This document shows positions 7,698 through 17,800 of a DNA stretch of 18,745 nucleotides, one piece after another. A model generated the notes under the pieces. The model had not been told where the DNA came from and did not search any database. It was given only the letters and a program-made list of their open reading frames with translations. The first letter of the stretch is position 1. Each line of letters opens with the position of its first letter. The stretch is from CAZDYP01 sp964509505 (GTDB lineage: Bacteria > Chloroflexota > Anaerolineae > JACRMK01). The DNA lies in NCBI GenBank assembly GCA_964509505.1, contig CAZDYP010000098.1, positions 1 through 18,745 of the forward strand, written 5' to 3'. The position numbers and the translations under genes were made by a program.

Positions 7698-7728
7698 AGC
7701 TAAACACACGTTGCGCACCATAGCTATT
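7695..7728. repeat. 8-bp perfect inverted repeat AATAGCTA/TAGCTATT
   Basis: AATAGCTA (7695-7702) and TAGCTATT (7721-7728) enclose an 18-nt loop in the convergent gap. No further role can be supported. Confidence 0.5.
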
Positions 7729-7732
7729 TCAA

Positions 7733-7816
7733 CACGAAGGCGCGCAGGAATCACAAAGTACACAAAGAAAATTTTTAATGGCTTTGTGCGCTTTGTGATT
7801 TCTTTGTGTCTTCGTG
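7733..7816. repeat. Long imperfect palindrome (CACAAAG type) between convergent genes
   Basis: The arms 7733-7767 and 7782-7816 (35 nt each) begin CACGAAG and end CTTCGTG, with GAATCACAAAG and two CACAAAG boxes paired to CTTTGTG boxes; mismatches cluster in the outer third. The 14-nt loop is A/T-rich. It lies between the dehydrogenase and the oppositely oriented thioesterase, so it could serve both as a bidirectional transcription barrier. Its right half plus the following linker and heptamer array recur at 6477-6561. Confidence 0.85.
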
Positions 7817-7844
7817 CTGATGACTCATCGCTGCCTAACACGAG

Positions 7845-7872
7845 TCACCAATTACCAATTACTAATTACCAA
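7845..7872 (+). repeat. Heptamer array supplying the thioesterase stop codon
   Basis: Units TCACCAA, TTACCAA, TTACTAA and TTACCAA are in perfect phase. Read on the minus strand they give I-G-N-stop, and the TAG of the thioesterase gene (7862-7864 on the plus strand) lies in the third unit. Confidence 0.85.
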
Positions 7873-8281
7873 TGGCTTGTTGTATCTTCTCCCGCAACTC
7901 CACAGGCAATGTCGCTACCACTCCATTGTGCCAACAGAGATGCTCGGTGAAACCTGTAACGATGAGCTCGCCCGTGTCCGCATTCGTGATGCGATATTCC
8001 AGGCGCAGCTTGCGGCTTTGCAAGCGGGCTAACGAGACCGTAATGTTCAACAAGTCGTCAAACTTTGCGCCGTGTATAAAGCGACAGCCCACTTCGGTCA
8101 CAGGCAAGCCATACCCCTCGCTCTCCATGCGTTTGTACGAGTAGCCCAGCTGTCGCAAGCACTCGACGCGCGCCACCTCGAACCACAAAAAATAATTGGC
8201 ATGATGCACGATGCCCATTGCGTCGGTTTCCGCAAAGCGCACGCGCTGCGTCACGCTAAAGTTTGGTTGTTGTGGGTTCAT
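7862..8281 (-). CDS. Acyl-CoA thioesterase, hotdog fold, YbgC/FadM-like
   Basis: The 139-residue length is typical of single-domain 4-hydroxybenzoyl-CoA thioesterase-type enzymes, which hydrolyse cytoplasmic acyl-CoA thioesters. The N-terminal signature FAETDAMGIVHHANYF (about 16-31) is the family hallmark, with D20 in the position of the catalytic aspartate, followed by the long helix FEVARVECLRQLG. The rest reads as hotdog strands. The start codon lies only 6 nt downstream of a TAAAAT -10 box (8293-8288, minus strand) and has no ribosome-binding site, so the mRNA is probably leaderless. It is convergent with the dehydrogenase and divergent from the histidine kinase, so it is not in an operon with either. 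The C-terminal I-G-N-stop comes from a heptamer repeat. Natural substrate unknown. Confidence 0.9.
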   Translation of the reverse strand: MNPQQPNFSVTQRVRFAETDAMGIVHHANYFLWFEVARVECLRQLGYSYKRMESEGYGLPVTEVGCRFIHGAKFDDLLNITVSLARLQSRKLRLEYRITNADTGELIVTGFTEHLCWHNGVVATLPVELREKIQQAIGN

Positions 8282-8287
8282 GGGTAT

Positions 8288-8316
8288 ATTTTAGCGCAAA
8301 TAAACCGTGCTATAAT
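8288..8316. promoter_or_regulatory. Mirror-image divergent promoters, both probably leaderless
   Basis: Plus strand: TGC-TATAAT (8308-8316), an extended -10, is followed by 6 nt and the ATG of the kinase at 8323. Minus strand: TAAAAT (8293-8288) is followed by 6 nt and the ATG of the thioesterase at 8281. The two hexamers are 17 bp apart, so each sits exactly where the other's -35 would be. No ribosome-binding site precedes either start. Transcription would begin at or next to the A of each ATG. Confidence 0.75.
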
Positions 8317-8322
8317 TCTGCC

Positions 8323-11451
<3,129 letters not shown>

Positions 11452-11492
11452 CTGTATATAATCTTCCCGATTCATTCACATTACGCGGCAGT

Positions 11493-11591
11493 GTCATTGC
11501 GAGCCTTGTTCGCGGCGCGGCGCACTCTCCACACCGCAAGTGGGGAGAGTGCGCCGCGAACAAGGTGGACGGTGGCTTCGCTCGCGTTGAC
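11493..11591. repeat. 99-bp MITE/REP-like element with nested inverted repeats
   Basis: The outer ends GTCATTGCGAGC and GCTCGCGTTGAC are inverted with two mismatches. Inside, 11504-11530 pairs with 11544-11565 (22-base arm), apart from a 5-base GCGGC-type duplication in the left arm. The loop is 13 nt. The GTCATTGCGAG end is a motif I know from dispersed repeats in many bacterial genomes. No gene lies within. It occupies the kinase-sensor gap. Confidence 0.85.
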
Positions 11592-11696
11592 ACCGCGCGT
11601 GACGTGAGTTGATCATTCATTCATCATGCGCATGCTCTTGCTCCCACGCACACCCTATCGCAATAGACCCCTCAGCCGAAGTCTGGAGTCGCAGAC

Positions 11697-13343
11697 ATGA
11701 GCCGTCTTTCGTTTTCCAGCTTGCGAGTGCGCTTGTTCCTGCTCGTCCTGTTGGCGATGGTACCCGTCGTGGGGCTAGTGCTTTACACAGGCGCAGAACA
11801 GCGCCAACGCGCCAGCCACGACGCGCGCCGAGACGCGCTCGATTTAGCGCAGCGCGTCTCAGACGACCAAGCCCAGATTATCGAAAGCGGACGACAATTG
11901 CTCGTCGCGCTGGCGCAGCTGCCCGACATTCGCAATTATGACGACGTGGCGTGCAACGCGCTGCTCGCCGACTTGTTCAAGCAATATCGCGGCTACACTG
12001 CCATTGGCGCGACGAAAACCGATGGGGAAATTTTTTGCCATAGTGCCTTGACAAACGCGCCACAGAGTTTAGCTGAATCCGATTACTTTCGACGCGCCGC
12101 GCAAACGCAAGAGTTCGTCGTCAGCGCGTATCGTCTCGCCGGCGCGCCCAGTAAGTCCATCCTCACCATCACGCAGCCGGTCGTGAAATCAGGCGAGTTG
12201 CAAGCGACAATGTTCGCCGAATTGAACTTGCAGTGGGTGAACGAGCTCGTCAAAAGCAACCCATTGCCGCCAGGCTCCACCCTCACGGTGTTCGATGCGC
12301 GTGGCACGATCCTCGCGCATCATCCCGACGGGGACAAATGGCTGGGACGGCCGTTGCCCGAAACGAGCATCGTCGCGCAAGTCACGCGCGAGCAAGCCAA
12401 AAACACCGCCGAGCTCGTCGGCAGCGATGGCGTATCGCGCTTGTATGGGTTCATGCCGCTCGGTGTCAAAGCGTCAGGCGCTTACGTCAGCGTCGGCATT
12501 CCAGTCGCCTTTGCGTATGCGCCTGCCAACAGCACGCTCATTCGCAATCTGAGTTTGTTGGGTGTGATGATTGCGCTTGCGTTTGCGGGCGCGTGGTTCG
12601 TCAGCAATTGGTTCATCTTACAGCCCCTCCATGCGTTGGTGAACGCCACGCGTCGTCTCAGCAGCGGCGATTGGAAAACGCGCACAGGCTTGCGCCAAGA
12701 CGACGGCGAGCTTAGCCAGCTCGCGCAAGCGTTCGACAAAATGGCGGCGGCGTTAGAGCAGCGTGAAATGGCGCGCAAGCAAGCCGACGACTCCTTGCGC
12801 CAGGCGCGCGACCAGTTGAACAAGCTGGTCAAAGAGCGCACCACCGAATTGCTCGAAGTTCACGAACAGTTGGAAGAAACCGAAATACAACTGCACACGC
12901 AAGAAGCGTTATACACCTATCTCGTCGCGCACTTCGGCGATATGCTCTATCGCACCGACGCGCATGGACGCTTCACGTTTTGCAGCGACGGGTTCACGCG
13001 CATGGTGCAATACACGCGCGACGAGCTCATGCAAATGCACTATCTCGAACTCACACCGTTGGCTGCGCGCAAAGCTATCCAACAGTTTTACGAGCAACAA
13101 GTGAAACAACAGACGATGGACACGTATTACGAGCTGCCGCTGCGCGCGAAAGATGGGCGCGAACTGTGGGTTGGTCAGCACGCGCAATTGCTCATGGAAT
13201 CAGAGCAAATGATCGGCTTCCAAGCTATCGTGCGCGACCTGACGCAACGCAAAGCGGCCTTGCCCAGCCAAGGAACCCCCACACCGCCTTTCGTTGTCAG
13301 CTCCTCCGAGAACAGCGACGAGTCGCCCAAAGACGCCCCGTGA
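11697..13343 (+). CDS. Membrane sensor protein: Cache-like, HAMP, coiled coil, PAS; no kinase domain
   Basis: The 548-residue product has the front half of a sensor kinase and no transmitter. Order: membrane helix about 9-29; extracytoplasmic dCache-type domain 30-281 (with FDARGTILAHHPDG and YVSVGIPVAFA typical of such folds); second helix about 284-306; HAMP 306-358 (ILQPLHALVNATRRL, then the DDGELSQLAQAF half); coiled coil about 355-405; PAS about 403-525 closing with AIVRDLTQRKA. The normal position of HisKA is taken by a short Pro/Ser/Thr-rich tail. GGAG at 11685-11688, 8 nt before ATG, supports the start. With no output it should work through partners, most simply by coiled-coil contact with the kinase or the receiver next door. 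It could also be a gene that lost its kinase half. A possible terminator follows at 13414-13444. Confidence 0.88.
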   Translation: MSRLSFSSLRVRLFLLVLLAMVPVVGLVLYTGAEQRQRASHDARRDALDLAQRVSDDQAQIIESGRQLLVALAQLPDIRNYDDVACNALLADLFKQYRGYTAIGATKTDGEIFCHSALTNAPQSLAESDYFRRAAQTQEFVVSAYRLAGAPSKSILTITQPVVKSGELQATMFAELNLQWVNELVKSNPLPPGSTLTVFDARGTILAHHPDGDKWLGRPLPETSIVAQVTREQAKNTAELVGSDGVSRLYGFMPLGVKASGAYVSVGIPVAFAYAPANSTLIRNLSLLGVMIALAFAGAWFVSNWFILQPLHALVNATRRLSSGDWKTRTGLRQDDGELSQLAQAFDKMAAALEQREMARKQADDSLRQARDQLNKLVKERTTELLEVHEQLEETEIQLHTQEALYTYLVAHFGDMLYRTDAHGRFTFCSDGFTRMVQYTRDELMQMHYLELTPLAARKAIQQFYEQQVKQQTMDTYYELPLRAKDGRELWVGQHAQLLMESEQMIGFQAIVRDLTQRKAALPSQGTPTPPFVVSSSENSDESPKDAP

Positions 13344-13413
13344 AACCGATGTCTCTGTTCCGCCCTCGCAAACAACCTTGGCGTCGTCGCAAGCGAAAGA
13401 CACACTGCAAGCG

Positions 13414-13444
13414 ACCCGTTTTCTCATTCTGACAGAAGACGGGT
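13414..13444 (+). terminator. Candidate intrinsic terminator after the sensor gene
   Basis: ACCCGTTTTCT (13414-13424) pairs with AGAAGACGGGT (13434-13444) over 11 bp including one G-T pair, around a 9-nt loop. It is followed by a T-rich but interrupted tail (TTCTTCGTCGTT). It lies 70 bp beyond the sensor stop. The poor T-run keeps confidence moderate. Confidence 0.5.
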
Positions 13445-13530
13445 TTCTTCGTCGTTATACAGGATTCCTAAATCATTGGCGAATGAGGAACTCAGCCTTG
13501 AGGTTTTGAACCTTCGCAAGGGTTATAGGG

Positions 13531-13563
13531 TTCACAGCCCGTTTGGAAACACGATACTATAAG
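13531..13563 (+). promoter_or_regulatory. Candidate promoter of the receiver gene
   Basis: TTCACA (13531-13536) and TACTAT (13555-13560) are 18 bp apart. An overlapping TATAAG (13558-13563) is an alternative -10 with a long spacer. This would place transcription start inside the palindrome 13563-13577, about 30 nt before the start codon. Confidence 0.4.
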
Positions 13564-13585
13564 TGAAAGCGCTTCACTCTAGAGT
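13563..13585. promoter_or_regulatory. Candidate operator: two adjacent small palindromes
   Basis: GTGAAAGCGCTTCAC (13563-13577) is a near-palindrome around GCGC, reminiscent of LacI-family operators but one base short. It is followed by the perfect ACTCTAGAGT (13576-13585). Both lie at the predicted transcription start of the receiver gene. No LacI-type regulator is encoded here. Confidence 0.3.
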
Positions 13586-13598
13586 CTCAGAAAGATAG

Positions 13599-14753
13599 AT
13601 GAATTCCATGAATCATTTGATTGCTGCTGCGCGCGTGCGTCTATGGATAGTGACGCTACTCGCGCTGATTCCGCTAAACGGTTGGCTGCTCTATGCCCAT
13701 GTTTACGACCTCACACAATTGACATTCACACTCAGCCTGATCGCCGTCGCGCTCGTCAGCGCTTGGTTCGGCGACGCTTGGGCGTTACGCAGTATAAACG
13801 CGCAACTCGCAGCCTACGAGCTCGCACAGCAGCAAAAAACCAACGCGCTGCAACAAACCGCCAGCGCGCTGCGCCACGCGCAACAAACCGCCGAGCAACG
13901 CCTGACTGAATTGACAGCGTCGTCGGAACGCATCGCCTCGTTGCAAGCAACACACCACCAACTCGTCGCGCAATTGCAAACGCGGGAGGGTGAACTCGCG
14001 CACACCAACGCGCAGCTCCAAACCGCATACGACGAATCGGCGCAGCTCGCTGTACAACTGCAAACGCGCATCCGCGAACTCACGCAACTGCATGGGCAAT
14101 CTGAGGTCATCCGCGAGACGCACACCCAGTTGGAGAATCGGCTGGAGGCGCGCAACGCCGAACTCGCGCAAGCGCACGCGCAGCTCACGGCATTGCGGAA
14201 CGCTTACGCGCAACTCGCCACACAACTCCAAACACGCGACGCCGCACTCGCGCAAGCCCATGCCCAGCTCGCCGCCTTGCAAAATTTGTACGCGCAGCTC
14301 CGCGCCCATTTTCAGACACGCACCCAAGAACTGGCTCGCCTCAGCGAGCAACTCGCTGCGTTGCGTCCAACAAGACTGCACAGGTCTCGCAGCCCCGTGA
14401 GGACTGCGGGCAACGATAGTCAGCCCACCGTGTTGGTCATTGACGACGACGCAACAGCGCGCGCGCTCATCACACAGCAAATGCAGGATGCAGCCTTCAA
14501 ACTCGTGTTAGCGAGCGATGGCGCAGAAGGCTTGCGCCTCGCCCACGAATTGCAACCCGACCTCATCACGCTTGATATGCTGCTGCCGCAGCTCGACGGT
14601 TGGTGCGTGCTGAAGGCGCTGCATGCGAACCCTGCACTGGCGACCATTCCCGTTATCCTATTCACACTGCCGCACGGACACAACGGCGCGCACGACCACA
14701 CAGCGGCTCTGCAAAATTTGCGAACACAAATCATGGCACAATTACAACAGTGA
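13599..14753 (+). CDS. Membrane-anchored coiled-coil receiver-domain protein
   Basis: The 384-residue product has two membrane helices near the N-terminus (about 16-34 and 40-59), a long Ala/Gln/Leu-rich coiled coil (about 70-258) and a C-terminal receiver domain (276-384). The receiver shows the acidic cluster VIDDD (282-284), the phospho-accepting aspartate D326 in LITLDMLLPQLDGW and the ILFT strand. The region that normally holds the conserved lysine (KP) is missing: after ILFT only 28 residues remain. Phosphorylation may therefore be possible while the usual switching is altered. No output domain exists. The coiled coil has five 28-residue repeats in exact register. ATG at 13599 or 13608 (MNHLIAA) could be the start; neither has a strong ribosome-binding site. 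The stop TGA lies in a heptamer array. The likely phosphodonor is the kinase at 8323. Confidence 0.88.
   Translation: MNSMNHLIAAARVRLWIVTLLALIPLNGWLLYAHVYDLTQLTFTLSLIAVALVSAWFGDAWALRSINAQLAAYELAQQQKTNALQQTASALRHAQQTAEQRLTELTASSERIASLQATHHQLVAQLQTREGELAHTNAQLQTAYDESAQLAVQLQTRIRELTQLHGQSEVIRETHTQLENRLEARNAELAQAHAQLTALRNAYAQLATQLQTRDAALAQAHAQLAALQNLYAQLRAHFQTRTQELARLSEQLAALRPTRLHRSRSPVRTAGNDSQPTVLVIDDDATARALITQQMQDAAFKLVLASDGAEGLRLAHELQPDLITLDMLLPQLDGWCVLKALHANPALATIPVILFTLPHGHNGAHDHTAALQNLRTQIMAQLQQ
13951..14370 (+). repeat. Five tandem 84-bp repeats encoding 28-residue coiled-coil units
   Basis: Matching positions 13971, 14055, 14139, 14223 and 14307 are spaced exactly 84 bp, each encoding a QLQTR(E/D)-like stretch followed by ELAQAHAQL-like residues. 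28 residues are four heptads, so the repeat preserves coiled-coil register. The register never slips by an indel. Confidence 0.85.
14373..14410. repeat. Possible rearranged palindromic element in the receiver gene linker
   Basis: The stretch carries CACAGGTCT, as at the right end of the 5457-5489 palindrome, followed by CCCGTGAGG, as at its left end. The arms are therefore in swapped order, with partly paired GCAGCCC/GGACTGC. It encodes the Arg/Ser-rich linker LHRSRSPVRTAG between coiled coil and receiver. Confidence 0.45.
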
Positions 14754-14845
14754 ACAGTGTTCAGTCTTCAGTATTCAGCGCTCAACTCACGATTTACTGA
14801 ACATGGAACACTAAACACTGAACACTGGATACTGGACACTGTCCG
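14748..14845. repeat. Fourteen-unit heptamer array with mid-array strand switch
   Basis: Fourteen 7-bp units run without a phase break. The first four are CAGTGAA/CAGTGTT/CAGTCTT/CAGTATT, then three divergent units, then seven of CTGAACA/CTGGACA type. The second class is the reverse complement of the first in circular permutation. The receiver stop codon TGA (14751-14753) lies in the first unit, and the array fills the gap to the STAND gene. Confidence 0.9.
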
Positions 14846-14855
14846 AGTGACTCCT

Positions 14856-17800
14856 ATGACTGACCTCCCTCGCCCCTACGTCGGCTTGCGACCTTACACC
14901 GCCGACGATAGCCGCTACTTCTTTGGACGCGAAACATATTTGCGCGAGATGGCGACAAGCCTATTGACGACGCGCTTCACCGTGTTGTATGGCGCGAGCG
15001 GCGTCGGCAAAAGTTCGTTGGTCTTGGCGAGCCTCGCGCCGTATCTGCACCGCCTGCCCGATGTCGTCGGCGTCGTCTTCCGCGATTGGCGCACAGGCGA
15101 CGCGCTAGCAGCATTGAAGCAAGCCATCATCGCCGCCGCAGACGCGCCGCTCTTGCTCGACGCGACACGCCCGCTCGACAGCCTGTTGGCGCACGCCAGC
15201 ACACTCACCAATCGCGCCTTCGCCATTATCCTCGATCAATTTGAAGACTTGCTGCATTCGTCATCACTGCAAGCGCTGAACAGCTTCGATTTGGAATTTG
15301 TGCGCGCCGTCAACCGTGAAGACCTCAACGCAAATTTTCTGGTAGTCGTGCGCGAAGATGCGTTGCCACGCCTCGCGCCCTTGCAAGGACGCATCACTCA
15401 TCCTGCGAAACACAGCAAACAATTGCTGCCGCTCACACGTGTGGAGGCGGCGCGCGCGATTCGTCGCCCGCTCGAAGTCTTCAACGCTTATCGCCCCGAC
15501 CAGAATCCCATCACCATCGAAGACGCATTGGTAGATGAACTGCTCTCGCTCGCGCGCACTGCAAAAGATGAATCCAATCCCGCGAACTACGCCGTTGAGA
15601 CGGCGTGTTTGCAATTGATGTTGACGCGGCTGTGGGAAGCGGATAAGACGAAGGAGGGCGCGCCGCCCGCGCTGCGTCTTGCGGTGTTTCGCTCGTTGGG
15701 TGGCGGCGCAGGGTTGGCGCGCGCGTATTTGGATGAAGTGATGAGCGGGTTGGATGAGTCAGAACGCGTCGCGTGCGGAAAATTTTTTGCGTATCTCGCC
15801 ACGCCCTCTGGCAAGAAAATTCCGCAAACGCTCGACGACGTGAGCGCCTATGCGGAACAACCACGCGCTCGACTCACGCCGTTGCTCGAAGCGTTGGACA
15901 ACGCGCGTGTGTTACGGGCGCTACCGCCATTGCCCACTCAAGATACGCCGCGCTACGAGCCATTCCATGATTTGTTCGCGCCTGCACTGATCAGCTGGCA
16001 AAAACATTTTGCCGAAGCGCAGGAACGCCTCCGCGCCGCGCAACAACTGGAAGAAGCGCGCCGTGAACAAACGCGCATCCAAGCGCAATTGCAAACTGCC
16101 GAAGACGCGCGGCTCGCCGCCGAGCGCGAGAAGGCTGCCGCCTTGACGCGCGCGGCGCAAGAAACCGCGCAGGCTGAACAAGCGCAACGCGCCGCACAAG
16201 CCGCGAAGGAAAAAGCGGAAGCGGACGCGCGCGAGAAAGCAAAGCGCGCACAACTGGATGCGGCGGCGGCGAAAGAAAAAGCCGAAGCCGACGCGCGCGC
16301 CGCGATTGCGAAAGCGCAAGCCGAAGCGCGTTACGCGCAAGAGAGCGTCATCGCGCGCGAGATCGCCCTGCACGCCAACGCGACGCTGGCGCAAGACCCC
16401 GAGCTCAGTTTGTTGTTGGCAATCCGCGCCGTGCAACATGCACCAACGTTTGACGCGATGGAAGCGATGCGCGCAGCCTTACTGCAATCGCTCGCACAAG
16501 CGACGTTGCAAGGACACACCGCGCGCATCACAGACGCCGCTTGGTCTCCCAATGGACAAATCATCGTAACGACGAGCGACGATAGCACGGTGCGCGTGTG
16601 GCAACGCACGGGCAATCCCGCGGCGCGCGAGGCGTTCACGGTCAACGTCTTGCGCGAACATCATGCCAGCGTGTCGTCGGTCGCGTTCAGTCGGGATGGC
16701 GAACGCTTCGTTACGGGCAGCCACGACCATACCGTGCGCGTGTGGTCCACACAAGGTCAACCGCTCGCCTTGATGCTTGGACACATCGGCAGCGTGTATA
16801 GCGTCGCGTTCAGTCCTGATGGACGACTGGTGGTGAGCGCGGGCGAGGACAACACGGCGCGCGTGTGGGATGCGCGCACGGGCGAATTGATTGCGGCGTT
16901 GCGCGCGCATCATGGCATCGTCTATCATGCCGAGTTTTCGCCGAGCGGACAATACATCGTCAGCGCGAGCGCGGATGGCACGGCGCGGTTGTGGGACGCG
17001 CTGGCAGGTACATCGCGTCTGTTGCAAGGTCATCAAGCAGCGGTGTATGACGCGGTGTTCGCGCCGAATGGCAAACGCTTCGTCACCGCAAGCGGCGACA
17101 GCACCGCGCGTGTGTGGGACATTGAGGGACGTGCAGAGGGTGTGCTGGTTGGACATTTGGGTCCCATCACTCATGCGGCGTTCAGTCCCGATGGCTTGCG
17201 GATTGTGACGGCGAGCGTGGATGGCACGGCGCACATTTGGCAACGCGCAGATCAATTCACACGCACGACTTGGCGCGATGCGGCGATTCTGATTGGTCAT
17301 GCGAAAGCAGTGACGGATGCGGCGTTCAGTCCTGATGGCTTGCAAGTGGTGACGGCGAGCGATGATGGCACAGCGCGCGTATGGACGGTCACAGGCAAAG
17401 AGGTCGTCGTTTTGCGCGGTCATCTGGGTGGCTTGACGAGTGCGCAATTCAGCGCCGATGGGCAGCGCGTCCTCACGACGAGCCATGACCTGACTGCGCG
17501 CTTATGGGGCGCGGATCAACGTGAACTGATTGTGATGCACGGACACACAGAGGGCGTGTATCATGCAGCGTTCGCGCCTGATGGGCAGTTCATCGTCACC
17601 TCGTCGTATGATGACACGGCGCGCGTGTGGGAGGCGTTGACAGGACGCGAGCAGCTAACGCTCTATCGTTATCAAGATGTGCTGGATCGTATCACGTTCA
17701 GTCACGATGGGTTGCGCGTGGGCGCGGCGGTGGCGAACAACCTCGCGTGTATGTGGAATGTGATGACGGGCAAAGTGGTGAATGTGTTTCATGGACATAC

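Noticed and set aside
7733..7816. Intrinsic terminator for the dehydrogenase
   Set aside because: The stem is long and imperfect, A/T-rich in the loop and not followed by a T-run. It is kept as a repeat element that might act as a barrier.
8263..8322. Extending the histidine kinase to an upstream in-frame start
   Set aside because: The added residues would be encoded by the divergent promoter and the 5' end of the thioesterase gene. TATAAT lies 6 nt before the ATG at 8323.
13294..13509. A small open frame overlapping the end of the sensor gene in another frame
   Set aside because: A frame-shifted extension of the sensor was considered, but the translation has no domain and crosses the candidate terminator. 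Raw-read confirmation near 13340 would settle it.
13785..14480. An antisense open frame opposite the coiled-coil repeats
   Set aside because: It is a by-product of the 84-bp coding repeat on the plus strand; the sense frame has membrane helices and a receiver domain.
14757..14855. Starting the STAND protein at a GTG 33 codons upstream
   Set aside because: The extra residues come from the heptamer array. Family members begin near the YVGLRPY motif, which fits ATG 14856.
16479..17486. A long antisense open frame opposite the WD40 repeats
   Set aside because: Its composition (Arg/His/Ala-rich, repeated RRA motifs) is the mirror of the WD40 repeat DNA. It matches no family and lies wholly inside a convincing gene.
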